In this document: piece by piece, positions 1 through 8,479 of the stretch
How positions within the stretch are numbered: position 1 is the first letter of the stretch
Layout of the letters: the number at the start of each line of letters is the position of its first letter
Assembly: GCA_007124095.1 (NCBI GenBank)
Contig: SLFU01000026.1
Span: forward strand, 1 to 34,458
DNA from: Gemmatimonadota bacterium
GTDB taxonomy: Bacteria > Gemmatimonadota > Gemmatimonadetes > Longimicrobiales > Gaopeijiaceae
Length of the DNA stretch: 34,458 nucleotides
Direction of reading: 5' to 3'
The notes under the pieces: generated by a model
Seen by the model: only the letters and a program-made list of their open reading frames with translations
The model's database searches: none
What the model was told of the DNA's origin: nothing
Position numbers and translations under genes: made by a program

Positions 1-6
1 AACGCG

Positions 7-45
7 AAAGCGGCGCTGGGCTAAAGCCCAGCGCCGCTTTCCTTT
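7..45. terminator. Perfect 15-bp hairpin, likely bidirectional terminator
   Basis: Positions 7-21 and 26-40 are perfect inverted repeats around a four-base TAAA loop. Each arm ends in AAA/TTT. Reading the plus strand, the stem runs into TTTCCTTT, so it could end a convergent gene left of the window. Reading the minus strand, it lies about 14 bases beyond the tRNA-Gly gene and could end that transcript, although its T-run there is short. A role in both directions is inferred from the symmetry. Confidence 0.75.
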
Positions 46-53
46 AGGTCCTA

Positions 54-126
54 AGCGGGCGACCGGACTCGAACCGGCGACCCTCAGCTTGGGAAGCTGA
101 TGCTCTACCAACTGAGCTACGCCCGC
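54..126 (-). tRNA. tRNA-Gly with anticodon CCC
   Basis: On the minus strand the sequence folds as a standard cloverleaf. The seven-base acceptor stem is GCGGGCG paired with CGCCCGC. The D arm contains AGCTCAGTTGGTAGAGC. The anticodon stem is TCAGC/GCTGA with loop TTCCCAA, giving anticodon CCC, and the T arm has GGTTCGAGTCC. The discriminator base is U, as usual for bacterial tRNA-Gly, and the 3' CCA is not encoded. It decodes GGG, a codon expected to be common in a GC-rich genome. It has its own promoter upstream and a hairpin terminator downstream, so it looks like a single-gene transcript. Confidence 0.96.
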
Positions 127-154
127 GACCCTGCGCCGCCGTCACGCCAGACGG

Positions 155-182
155 AATGTAGGCGGTAGCCCAGGCACGTCAA
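155..182 (-). promoter_or_regulatory. Sigma70-like promoter of tRNA-Gly
   Basis: On the minus strand TTGACG (177-182) and TACATT (155-160) are separated by 16 bases. This matches the -35 and -10 consensus well. The predicted start is near position 148, about 22 bases before the mature tRNA 5' end, leaving a short leader for RNase P to remove. No promoter evidence beyond sequence match and position is available. Confidence 0.7.
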
Positions 183-228
183 GCGGAGGGATCAGAGAAG
201 CCACCGCCCGACCTGGCCCCTCACGCCG

Positions 229-1671
229 TCAGCTCGGAACCTCGTAGTAGAATCCTCCCACGGGCACATCGGTGATGAAATCGACCTGGAACCCCACGGG
301 CTCCTCAGGCTCGCCGAGGGGAACCGCAATCTCCTCGGTTCCGATCTCATTGCCCTCCAGGTCGAGAAAGTGGAATACGATCCGTACCTCGGATCCGGTG
401 GGCTCCGTCCGGTTCCAGGCCTGGGCGACCAGCGAAGCTCCCTCGCTGACCGGGTGCAGCTGGAACCCATCGAGATCGAAGGGAAGCTCCTCGAGCGACT
501 CCAGCACGTTGATCGCCTCATCCTGGCGGTCGGCCTCGACCAGGGCCTGGGTCAAGAAGAGCCGGGCATTCTCGTTGTGCGTGTCCAGCGCGACCAGCCG
601 CTCGGCAACGGGGAGCAGCTCATCGGTTTGATCGCTCAGATAGAGGGCTTGCGCATAGTTGTAGAGTGCGTCCCTGTGGTTTGGAGCCATCTCGTGGCCC
701 CTCTGGAAGGCTCGTGCGGCCTGCTCCAGATCGTCCGCGTCGTAGAGCCCCACCCCGATGCTGATGTAATCCTGGACCGAGAGGTCATCCCGCTCCAACA
801 GTTCATCATACAGCGCGTTCGCCCTCGCGGTCTCCCCTGCAGCCAGGAGTGCGGAGGCCAGGTTCCCGAGCGCCAGGAGATCGTCCGGATTCTCTTCGGT
901 GATGGCCTCGTAGACCTGAGCAGCCTCGCTGTATCGACCTGCGTCGAAGAGGAGTCGGGCCTGGTTGTGCCGGGCAATCTCCAGAGCTGCGGCCCAGAGC
1001 TCGCGGAGCTCTTCGTCCTCCACGGCGTCCGCCCTGGGTCCGGTGCTCACCTCGACCGCCTGAGCGTAGAGGTCGATCGCCTCCTCGCTCCTCCCCATGG
1101 TGTCATAGATCTCGGCGAGCTGAAGCGCAGCCTCGGGCCGCCCCTGAAATATCATGTGTGCCCGTTCGAGATGCGGGCGCGCCGCCTCCGGATCACCGGG
1201 CAGGTGTTCCACACCAGCGTTGTAGGCGTCGATCCAGGCCTCTTCCCGATGCAGATCGGTATTGATCACGTAGCGGGGATAGATCTCCTCCGCCTGGTCG
1301 AGCATGGCCCCAGCGTCCTCGATCTGTCCGAGTCCCAGATAGGCCAGACCGGCCTGGAAGTACGATTGTGCATTCTCCGGATCCGCCTCGATCCCGGCAT
1401 ACGCCGATTCGAGGACCTGCTCGTAGATCTCACGCGCGTCGTCCCCATCCGCCTGCTGCGCCTGGAAGAGGAAGATTTCCGCCTCCGTAGTGTGCTCGTT
1501 GTCCCGGGGGGGCTCTCCCTCGGGAAGCGCTTCGATCCAGTCCGGTAGGTCAGCCTCATCGAAGGCCGCTGCTGTGCCCCCGGCAACGCCGGCTCCGTTT
1601 CCGGCGGCACATCCGCCGAGGAATGCGATAGTGAGCCCCAGCGCGCCTACGGCTCTGAGTCGGAAATTCAT
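229..1671 (-). CDS. TPR-repeat lipoprotein of unknown function
   Basis: The 480-residue product begins with a lipoprotein signal peptide: a basic start, a hydrophobic core and a lipobox ending LGGC with Cys21. It should therefore be lipidated and held at a membrane facing the periplasm. Residues about 95-395 are helical and carry several TPR-like units, for example around 101-131, 179-209, 233-262, 266-295 and 301-395. The last 85 residues look beta-rich and resemble an FxLyD-like domain, which is a weak similarity judged by eye. TPR proteins usually mediate protein contacts; the partner here is unknown. The start at 1671 is chosen because AGGAGG lies seven bases upstream and the signal peptide begins there. 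An earlier in-frame start would bury the signal peptide. The gene stands apart from gltX by 135 AT-rich bases, so it may have its own promoter. Confidence 0.85.
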   Translation of the reverse strand: MNFRLRAVGALGLTIAFLGGCAAGNGAGVAGGTAAAFDEADLPDWIEALPEGEPPRDNEHTTEAEIFLFQAQQADGDDAREIYEQVLESAYAGIEADPENAQSYFQAGLAYLGLGQIEDAGAMLDQAEEIYPRYVINTDLHREEAWIDAYNAGVEHLPGDPEAARPHLERAHMIFQGRPEAALQLAEIYDTMGRSEEAIDLYAQAVEVSTGPRADAVEDEELRELWAAALEIARHNQARLLFDAGRYSEAAQVYEAITEENPDDLLALGNLASALLAAGETARANALYDELLERDDLSVQDYISIGVGLYDADDLEQAARAFQRGHEMAPNHRDALYNYAQALYLSDQTDELLPVAERLVALDTHNENARLFLTQALVEADRQDEAINVLESLEELPFDLDGFQLHPVSEGASLVAQAWNRTEPTGSEVRIVFHFLDLEGNEIGTEEIAVPLGEPEEPVGFQVDFITDVPVGGFYYEVPS

Positions 1672-1727
1672 CCAGCGCCTCCTGATATCATCTTGCGAAG
1701 TAGTGGGAAAATTCGAAATAAGTCTAT

Positions 1728-1737
1728 GAAACGTTTC
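1728..1737. promoter_or_regulatory. Palindrome GAAACGTTTC in AT-rich leader, possible operator
   Basis: The 135 bases between gltX and the TPR lipoprotein gene are markedly AT-rich for this genome. They contain the perfect 10-base palindrome GAAACGTTTC about 57 bases upstream of the lipoprotein start. A central AACGTT core is typical of LacI-family operators, but a ten-base palindrome alone is weak evidence. No convincing -35/-10 pair could be assigned nearby. The region probably holds the lipoprotein promoter; this is inference. Confidence 0.25.
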
Positions 1738-1806
1738 CATTCACATAACCCTGAAACATATGGAAGGTCCGGGGCGTTCGCCATCGGGGGGGAATCAACC
1801 GAAAAG

Positions 1807-3246
1807 TTAGGCACCTGCCCGCACGCGGGCCAGAGCCTCGTCCAGCAGCTCAAGAGTTCGGTCACGTCCGATCGCCTCCAGGACCTTCCCGAGATCCGGT
1901 CCGCTCCGGGATCCGGAGAGAGCCAGGCGGACGGGGTGAAAGAGGCCGGCTCCCCGCACCCCGATGACTTTCCCGGCCGACCGCACCGCCTCCCCTGCGG
2001 AGTCAGCCGACCACCCCGAGAGGCCGGCGAGACTGTCACGCACAGCGGCGAGGAGCTCCCCAGCACCTTCCTCCCGCATCAACTCTTCCCGAGCCGAGGC
2101 GAGGGCCCTCGCTTCGGGGAAGACGAGGGTCAGGTGCTCGTTGACTTCCCCGAAGGTCGTCAGTCGGGTACGGATGGCCTCCACCGCCCGGACCAACTCC
2201 ACTCCTTCCAGGGGAAATCTGGAGCGGTCCAGGTAGGGCTCGACCGCTTCAGCGAGCTTCTCGGTCGACATCCCGGCAATATGCTGTGACGACACCCAGC
2301 GGAGCTTTTCCGGATCGAAGACGGTGTCCGAGGCTCCCGCCCGCGCGAGATCAATTTCCCGGATGAGCTCCTCACGGGTGAGCACCTCGCGGTCGTCCCC
2401 GGGAGACCAGCCGAGTAGGGACAGGTAGTTTACGACGCCATCGGGGTGAAATCCCTCTCTCCTGAGAAGTTCCACTCCGGGCGCCCCGGTGCGTTTCGAA
2501 AGCTTCCCACCGTCCTTGCCGAGCACCGTGGGAAGGTGAGCGAAGTGGGGTCGCCGCCCGAGCAGGGCATCAAAGAGCAGCGCCTGCTTCGGTGTGTTCG
2601 AGAGGTGTCCTGCCCCACGAATCACGTGGCTTATTTCCATCGCAACATCGTCTGCGACGACGGCGAAATTGTACGTGGCACGCCCATCGCTTCTGAGAAT
2701 GACAAAGTCTCCGATATCTCTTCCATGAAATGAGATATCACCCCTGACCTCATCCTTCACCGAAATCACCCGGTCTGGGACCGCGAAGCGGATCGCGAAG
2801 CCGTCCACCCCCCCCTCGGGCGCGGCTCCGGCAACGTCCGCCCGATCGCGGCAACCCCCCGGGCACCCGGGCGAGTCTCGCGTGGCGGTCCTGCCGGAGT
2901 CGAGCTCCGCCTCGGAGCAAGAGCACCGGTAGGCCGCTCCCCGTTCCAGGAGTTCGATCGCCTTTTCGTGATGGATCCCTTCCCGTTCACTCTGCCTGTA
3001 GGGGCCGAAGGGGCCCCCGCGATCCGGTCCCTCATCCCAATGAAGCCCCGCCCAGGCGAGATCCTCGAAGATCCGTTCCTCCGCGCCCGGCCGGTTTCGC
3101 TCCCGGTCGGTGTCCTCCACCCGGACGACGAAGGCCCCGGCATGCCTACGGGCCAACAAGAAATTGAAGACGGCGATGCGCAAGTTCCCCAGGTGCAGCT
3201 CCCCGGTCGGGCTGGGCGCGAAGCGGGTGCGGACGGTCGAAGTCAT
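1807..3246 (-). CDS. gltX: Glutamyl-tRNA synthetase (class I)
   Basis: The enzyme charges tRNA-Glu with glutamate using ATP in the cytoplasm. The 479-residue length matches full-size GluRS rather than the roughly 300-residue GluQ-RS paralogue. The first residues contain the FAPSPTG signature, and the HIGH-type motif is HLGN at 18-21. The KMSKS-type motif is KLSKR at 248-252. Cys108, Cys110, Cys128 and Cys132 form a likely zinc site in the connective region. The C-terminal third is the helical anticodon-binding part. The start at 3246 is set by homology, since the first family residues follow immediately; longer reading through the upstream uvrC end is not supported. The ribosome site is weak. 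It lies 49 bases after uvrC and is probably the last gene of the long operon. Whether it also charges tRNA-Gln cannot be decided by eye. Confidence 0.96.
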   Translation of the reverse strand: MTSTVRTRFAPSPTGELHLGNLRIAVFNFLLARRHAGAFVVRVEDTDRERNRPGAEERIFEDLAWAGLHWDEGPDRGGPFGPYRQSEREGIHHEKAIELLERGAAYRCSCSEAELDSGRTATRDSPGCPGGCRDRADVAGAAPEGGVDGFAIRFAVPDRVISVKDEVRGDISFHGRDIGDFVILRSDGRATYNFAVVADDVAMEISHVIRGAGHLSNTPKQALLFDALLGRRPHFAHLPTVLGKDGGKLSKRTGAPGVELLRREGFHPDGVVNYLSLLGWSPGDDREVLTREELIREIDLARAGASDTVFDPEKLRWVSSQHIAGMSTEKLAEAVEPYLDRSRFPLEGVELVRAVEAIRTRLTTFGEVNEHLTLVFPEARALASAREELMREEGAGELLAAVRDSLAGLSGWSADSAGEAVRSAGKVIGVRGAGLFHPVRLALSGSRSGPDLGKVLEAIGRDRTLELLDEALARVRAGA

Positions 3247-3295
3247 GATGTCAGGATGAGGGTCAACGAGAAAACGGGGTCCGGCTCGGTGGAAG

Positions 3296-5158
3296 TCAGT
3301 CCTCTCCTTCCGGGCTCGTGGATTCGGCCTGCCCCTGCTCTTCAAGGTAGGCCAGAACCCTCCGGGCGAGTACCCGGGAAACCCCCGGCACCTCCGAGAG
3401 GCCCTCCTCGGTGGCGGCCTGGATTCCCCGGATGGACCCGAAACGGGTGAGAAGCGAGCGTTGCCGCGACGGACCGATCCCCGGAACTCCCGAGAGCTCG
3501 CTCCCCACAACTCGGCGACCTCGGAGCTTCCTGTTGTAGGCGATCGCGAAGCGATGGGCTTCGTTTCGGATCCGTTGCACCAACTTGAGGGCCGGATCCC
3601 GGCGAGAGAGCCGGATCGGATCCGATCGACCCGGGCGGAACAGCTCCTCCTGCTTCTTTGCCAGGGCAACCAGCGCGATCTCCGGCACTCCCAGTCGGTC
3701 GAGGATGGGCTCGACCGTGGAGAGTTGACCGCGTCCCCCATCGAGGATGACAAGCTCGGGCAGGGGCTCTTCTTCTGCGAGCCTCCGCTTCAGGTAGCGC
3801 TCCACCGCCTCGGCCATCGATCTGTAGTCGTCGTTCTTCCACTCCCCCCGGATCCGCATGTGACGGTAGAGGCCCTTTCGGGGCTCTCCGTTCTCGAAGA
3901 CCACCGCGCTTGCCACGACGTCGGTTCCTTGGATGTGCGAGACATCGAAGCAGACGACCAGCCGGGGGACTACCTTCATTTCCAGGCGGTCCTGTAGCTC
4001 GTAGAGGACTGTGTCGGCGCGGTCGACCGCCATCTCCAGCGCGGTCACTCGTTCCTCCAGGAGGTGTCGGGCATTCGAGGCGGCCAGCTCGAGGAGCCTC
4101 GACTTGGCTCCCCGCTGGGGCACTCGGAGGTGCACCTTCCTCCCTGCTCGCTCGGAGAGGACTTCCGCGAGAACCTCCTGATCGGGAAAGCCGGCCGGAA
4201 GCAAAACTTCCTCGGGAAGCTGGGCGAACCCTTCCCAACCGCTTCCAAGGTAGTAGCGTGTGGCGAAAGTCTCGACGAGCTCGGCTTCGGATTCTTCGCC
4301 CACCCCGGTGAGCCGGTGACTTTCCCTCCCCAGCAGGGCTCCCTTTCGGATCCGGAGCACCACTCCTGCCGCATAGACTCCGTCTCTCGCCACCCCGAGC
4401 ACGTCCCGGTTTCCTCCTTTGACGGTCTCCATTCGCTGCTCACGCGCGATGGTCTCCAACCCCTGAAGGACGTCACGGTGGCGAGCCGCGGCCTCGAAGC
4501 GGAGCTCGGCAGCGGCCTCCTCCATACGGCCTTCAATTTCCTTCTGGAGATCGTCCGTGCGGCCCTCGAGGATTCGAAGGATTTCGCGGATCATCTCCCG
4601 GTACTCTTCTTCCGATTGGAGCCCCACGCAGGGGGCCCGGCACCGCCCGATGTGGTAATCGAGACACGGACGGGACGGAGACTCCCGCGGGAGTTGGTAG
4701 CGACAGGATCGGACCGTGTAGAGTCGCTTCACCACCTCGAGGGCCTGGCGCATGGGACCGACGGAGGTGAAGGGGCCGAAGTACCGCGCCCCATCGTTTC
4801 GGAGGCGTCGGGTGACCAGAACGCGGGGGAAAGGTTCCTGGACCGTCACCTTGATGTACGGATAGCGCTTGTCGTCCCGGAGCTGGATGTTGAACCGGGG
4901 ACGGTGTTCCTTGATGAGGTTTGCTTCGAGGATGAGTGCTTCGGGCTCGGTGCCCACCACGATGGTATCGACCTGCGAGGCCCTCCGGACCAACTCCCTC
5001 ACCCGAATCCCCTGGCCCCGCTCGCTTCGGAAGTAACTGCGGACCCGAGAGCGCAAGGACTTCGCCTTTCCGATGTACAGGACCTCCCCGTCGTCATCCC
5101 TGAAGAGGTAGACACCGGGGTCGGTCGGTAGATGGTCCAGCGTCCTACGATCGATCAT
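3296..5158 (-). CDS. uvrC: UvrABC excinuclease subunit C
   Basis: UvrC makes both incisions around a DNA lesion after UvrA and UvrB have loaded. The 620-residue protein has the expected order of domains. The N-terminal GIY-YIG nuclease shows GVY at 15-17, YIG at 28-30, Arg36 and the EPEALILE segment near 71-78. Four cysteines (152, 165, 173, 177) match the spacing of the iron-sulfur ligands known in E. coli UvrC. A UVR UvrB-binding helix pair lies near 200-235. An RNase H-like endonuclease domain follows, with FDVSH and LDGGRGQLS motifs. Tandem helix-hairpin-helix motifs are at the C-terminus. It starts nine bases after the murJ stop without a clear ribosome site, which suggests coupling to murJ. 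Confidence 0.97.
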   Translation of the reverse strand: MIDRRTLDHLPTDPGVYLFRDDDGEVLYIGKAKSLRSRVRSYFRSERGQGIRVRELVRRASQVDTIVVGTEPEALILEANLIKEHRPRFNIQLRDDKRYPYIKVTVQEPFPRVLVTRRLRNDGARYFGPFTSVGPMRQALEVVKRLYTVRSCRYQLPRESPSRPCLDYHIGRCRAPCVGLQSEEEYREMIREILRILEGRTDDLQKEIEGRMEEAAAELRFEAAARHRDVLQGLETIAREQRMETVKGGNRDVLGVARDGVYAAGVVLRIRKGALLGRESHRLTGVGEESEAELVETFATRYYLGSGWEGFAQLPEEVLLPAGFPDQEVLAEVLSERAGRKVHLRVPQRGAKSRLLELAASNARHLLEERVTALEMAVDRADTVLYELQDRLEMKVVPRLVVCFDVSHIQGTDVVASAVVFENGEPRKGLYRHMRIRGEWKNDDYRSMAEAVERYLKRRLAEEEPLPELVILDGGRGQLSTVEPILDRLGVPEIALVALAKKQEELFRPGRSDPIRLSRRDPALKLVQRIRNEAHRFAIAYNRKLRGRRVVGSELSGVPGIGPSRQRSLLTRFGSIRGIQAATEEGLSEVPGVSRVLARRVLAYLEEQGQAESTSPEGED

Positions 5159-5167
5159 CCGGAAGGC

Positions 5168-6793
5168 TCAGGAGGGGCGGGAATTTCTGGAAAGAAGCGA
5201 GTGGATGGGGGTTGCGACCCCCAGCGCCATCGTGGCCAGGAGATATACCCCTAGGAAGGGGACGAGCGTTCCCGCGGCTTCGATCCAGGGGTGCGTCGGG
5301 GGGAGAAGGAGGTGGGCCCCGGCTCCAACCCCGGCCGCCAGTGACGCGCACAGGGCCATTCGCAGGAGCGTGCCCCGGCTCACGCCATGTGCGCCGATCG
5401 TACCCCCGAGGGCCCGACGCAGGAGAAAGAGCTCTATCCAGGCGGCACAGCTCGCCCCAAGAGCCAGTCCCGCAGCACCCAGCCCGAGGGGGCCGATCGA
5501 GATCCGGTCCAGGGGGAACATGAGGGCGAGTCCGACGAGGAGGGAGAGGGTGACTCGCACATAGGCCAGTCGTGCGGGTGTACGCGTGTCCCGCAGGGCA
5601 TAGAAGGCGGAGGAGAGGAGGCGGGAGATCGCGGACGCCGGCATCCCCAGTGCGTACGCGGCAAGTACCGCCCAGGTCACGAGCACCTCCGCCAACCCGA
5701 AGGCGCCGGTCTGATAGAGTGCGGCCACGATTACATCCCCCAGCACGAGGAATGCCAGGGCCGAGGGGATCAGGAAGTAGGCGACCCGCTCCATTCCTAT
5801 CCCGACATTCCGACTCAACCCGTCGAGCGCCGCTCCCCGGCGGCGAGAAAGCTCCGGGAGTTCGGAGGCGGCCACGGACATGCCGAAAAGAGAGATCGGG
5901 AGGACGTAGAGAGTCTGCGCGTATCCCAGAGAAGCCACGGCACCCGTGGCCAGAAAGGCCGCCAGAGCGTAGTCCAGCCACCCGCTGAGGTTCACCGCTC
6001 CGCGAGCCATCAGCACCGGCGTGAAATTCCGGATTGCCTCACGGACTCCGAAGACCTCCACGGACAGAGCCGGACGGAATTCCCCCAGGAGGCGCAGGGC
6101 CAACGGAAGCTGGATCAACAGCTGGAGCGCGCCCCCGACGAGGGCTCCCCACGCCATTCCCCGCACGAGCGCCTCCCCGGAAAGCCCCAAGCCTAGGGCG
6201 CCTCCCACGAGCGCGATGATCATTGCGGCGTTCCAGACCACGGGTGCCACGTAGGGGAGGAAGAAGCGTCGGTGCGAGTTGAGGATTCCGAGCGCCCATG
6301 CCGAAACGACGAGGAGGGCAGTCATCGGAAAGAGAACCCTGACCAGGGCGATCGTGAGCGCCTGACGCTCCGGGTCGAACCCTGCGAAGAGCACTCTGAC
6401 CAGGACGGGGGCGAGAAGGATCCCCAGAAAGGCGAGAACTCCAGCCGCCAAGGTCAGAAGTCCAAAGATGGCGCCCGCGAAGCGCGCGGCCTCTTCCTCG
6501 CGGTCCTCCTCCAGGAGCTCGGAGTAGATCGGGATGAAGGAGGCGGAAAGCGTGCCCTCCCCCAGAAGATTCTGGAGCACGTTCGGCATCCGGAGCGCGG
6601 CACGCCAGGCATCGGCGAAGGGGGAAGCGCCGAAGTAGTGCGCAAACACACGCTCCCGGACCAGCCCCGTGAGGCGGCTGAGGAGGATCCCCGTGCCCAC
6701 CTGGAGGGAGGCCCGGGATCGCGTCGATGGATCGGGCGGCTCGGGCGGGTCCCCCGCCGGGTCCCGGGAGCGATCGGGCGGCGGCGCGTTCAC
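5168..6793 (-). CDS. murJ: Lipid II flippase MurJ
   Basis: MurJ moves lipid-linked peptidoglycan precursor across the inner membrane. The 541-residue product has a proline-rich cytoplasmic N-terminus of about 30 residues. A MATE-like succession of hydrophobic helices follows, about 14 as in the family. The first helix region has the family pattern LSRLTGLVRERVFAHYFG, and RMPNVLQNLLGEGTLSASF comes after it. The start is a GTG whose GTGA overlaps the bshC stop codon by four bases, showing tight coupling. Position between bshC and uvrC is unusual for the gene, but it fits the envelope theme of the operon. Confidence 0.95.
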   Translation of the reverse strand: MNAPPPDRSRDPAGDPPEPPDPSTRSRASLQVGTGILLSRLTGLVRERVFAHYFGASPFADAWRAALRMPNVLQNLLGEGTLSASFIPIYSELLEEDREEEAARFAGAIFGLLTLAAGVLAFLGILLAPVLVRVLFAGFDPERQALTIALVRVLFPMTALLVVSAWALGILNSHRRFFLPYVAPVVWNAAMIIALVGGALGLGLSGEALVRGMAWGALVGGALQLLIQLPLALRLLGEFRPALSVEVFGVREAIRNFTPVLMARGAVNLSGWLDYALAAFLATGAVASLGYAQTLYVLPISLFGMSVAASELPELSRRRGAALDGLSRNVGIGMERVAYFLIPSALAFLVLGDVIVAALYQTGAFGLAEVLVTWAVLAAYALGMPASAISRLLSSAFYALRDTRTPARLAYVRVTLSLLVGLALMFPLDRISIGPLGLGAAGLALGASCAAWIELFLLRRALGGTIGAHGVSRGTLLRMALCASLAAGVGAGAHLLLPPTHPWIEAAGTLVPFLGVYLLATMALGVATPIHSLLSRNSRPS

Positions 6794-8382
6794 TTCGGAA
6801 GGACGGCGTCGCGGGCTCTCTCTTCCACCTGTTCGAGAAACTCTTCGCCGTACCGGAAGAGATAGTAGAAGGGATTGAGCACTCTCTCCTGGGGTCGGCC
6901 GAGCGGAAAGAGGTGGAGCTGCGCCTTCTCCACCTGGGCCAGGGTGATCTCGTTCTCACGCTTCAGTGAGTGAACGACCTTCCGCTCCACATCGTCGAGG
7001 AGCCCCATCCCCTGCTTCCGGAAATTCTCGACGGGCCCCTTGAGGGTCGGGTCGAGCGCAGCGGCAGCTGTCCTGAGCTTCCCTCCTCCCTTTCCGATCG
7101 CTTGCCGGAGAGCGTTCAGGGAAGACTTCACATCCTCCGGGATATCGTCTCGGACCAGATCCCCCGCCACCTCGTGGTGCGGGCGTGCCATGGTCTCCAT
7201 ATCCAGCCCGAACTTCTCCATGACCTTGCCCACCTTCGTCTCCTGTATGGCGAGCGAAACCCTGGGGTGGACGATCGGCCGCTCTACGCCGTGGCCCCTG
7301 AACACAGGGATCGTCTGCGGGAGATAGGCCACTTCCCCGGGGCCCGCCACGTAGGCCACAGTCGGAAGAAGTGCGCTCTCGATGACGGGACGAAGGAGGA
7401 CGTTCGGGCTCAGGACCGAAGGGTCGCCTTCGGCCCGATCCTGGATCTCCCGGAGGGTCAATCGCTCACCGGAGCCCCTCAGACGAAAGGCGCCTCCGTC
7501 CCGGAAGATCCTCTCTCTCCCGTTCGCCCCCTCCAGAAAGACGTTGGTCGCATCGTCGAAGAGGGGAACCTGGAGTTCGTATCCCGCGCTTCCCAACTCC
7601 CCAGCCGTCTCCTTCAGCTCCCCCTCTCGCAGCTCGCTCTCCTCCAGCTCCCGAAGGAGCATTGGCAGCGACCGGGCCTTTAGATCCGTCGCGTGAGCCT
7701 GCACGAGAAACACTCCCGCAGGTCCCAGCAGGGCCTCCCACACCCGCTGAAATCCCTCTGCAAGCGTCGCTCCCGACGGGTAGCTCTCCTTGAGCACGGC
7801 GGTCCACCGTGGCGAGAAGTCGGTCTCCGGGTGGAGGGCGAGGAACTGGTCGAGCGCTTCCTCCAGCTCGGATCCAAGCGCGATGCGGTGGATCGGACGG
7901 GCCGGCTCCGAGCTTCTGGGAGGGAGGGCGATCTCCCCGAGGTCGTTGGTCGGGCTCAGCACGTGAGTGCGTCGGACCTCTTCCCAGTCGTGGTCCTCCG
8001 AAGCGATCCAGAAGACAGGAAGTACAGGACGAGCGAGGCGTGCTTCGAGGCTCCGGGCGAGCCAGGCAATCGTAAGCCCCTTGTAGAGGCCATAAAGGGG
8101 TCCGCCGAATAGTCCGGGTTGCTGTCCGGTCGTCACGAGGAGCCCCGCTCGCGAGACGAACTCCTCCAATCGTTTCTTCCCGCCCTCTCCTCCACCCAGC
8201 AGATGGCCGGCCACCCTGCGTCGCGCATCCTCACCGATGCGGGAATCCACCTCCCGGGCCTTGGCCTCATAACTGTCCAGCTCCCCCGGAGCTCCGGGGA
8301 AGAACCGGAGGGCCTCCGGATCGTCCTTGAGCCACGCCTGAACGAGGGGGGCACCGGATAGGGGACGGGATTCGATCCTCAA
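6790..8382 (-). CDS. bshC: Bacillithiol biosynthesis cysteine-adding enzyme BshC
   Basis: BshC adds L-cysteine to GlcN-malate in the last step of bacillithiol synthesis, a low-molecular-weight thiol used for redox balance. Diagnostic family motifs are visible: TTGQQPGLFGG at 84-94, followed by GLYKGLT and then ASEDHDW near 127-133. The C-terminal part is rich in charged helix and is likely the coiled-coil dimer region. The 530-residue length is close to the family norm. It begins with TTG, supported by AAGGA seven bases upstream. The partners bshA and bshB are not in this window. The stop codon overlaps the GTG of murJ. Confidence 0.93.
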   Translation of the reverse strand: MRIESRPLSGAPLVQAWLKDDPEALRFFPGAPGELDSYEAKAREVDSRIGEDARRRVAGHLLGGGEGGKKRLEEFVSRAGLLVTTGQQPGLFGGPLYGLYKGLTIAWLARSLEARLARPVLPVFWIASEDHDWEEVRRTHVLSPTNDLGEIALPPRSSEPARPIHRIALGSELEEALDQFLALHPETDFSPRWTAVLKESYPSGATLAEGFQRVWEALLGPAGVFLVQAHATDLKARSLPMLLRELEESELREGELKETAGELGSAGYELQVPLFDDATNVFLEGANGRERIFRDGGAFRLRGSGERLTLREIQDRAEGDPSVLSPNVLLRPVIESALLPTVAYVAGPGEVAYLPQTIPVFRGHGVERPIVHPRVSLAIQETKVGKVMEKFGLDMETMARPHHEVAGDLVRDDIPEDVKSSLNALRQAIGKGGGKLRTAAAALDPTLKGPVENFRKQGMGLLDDVERKVVHSLKRENEITLAQVEKAQLHLFPLGRPQERVLNPFYYLFRYGEEFLEQVEERARDAVLPK

Positions 8383-8479
8383 CTCGGATCCTTCATCTGG
8401 AGGTGGAGATCAGCTTCGACCGGGAGTCCGCGCTGGCGGGAGAACACTCCGGGCCGGCCTGGGGTTCCGTCCCTCCTGG

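Noticed and set aside
3247-3753. N-terminal extension of gltX up to 3753
   Set aside because: The extra part overlaps the end of uvrC in another frame and precedes the normal GluRS N-terminus; it looks non-coding.
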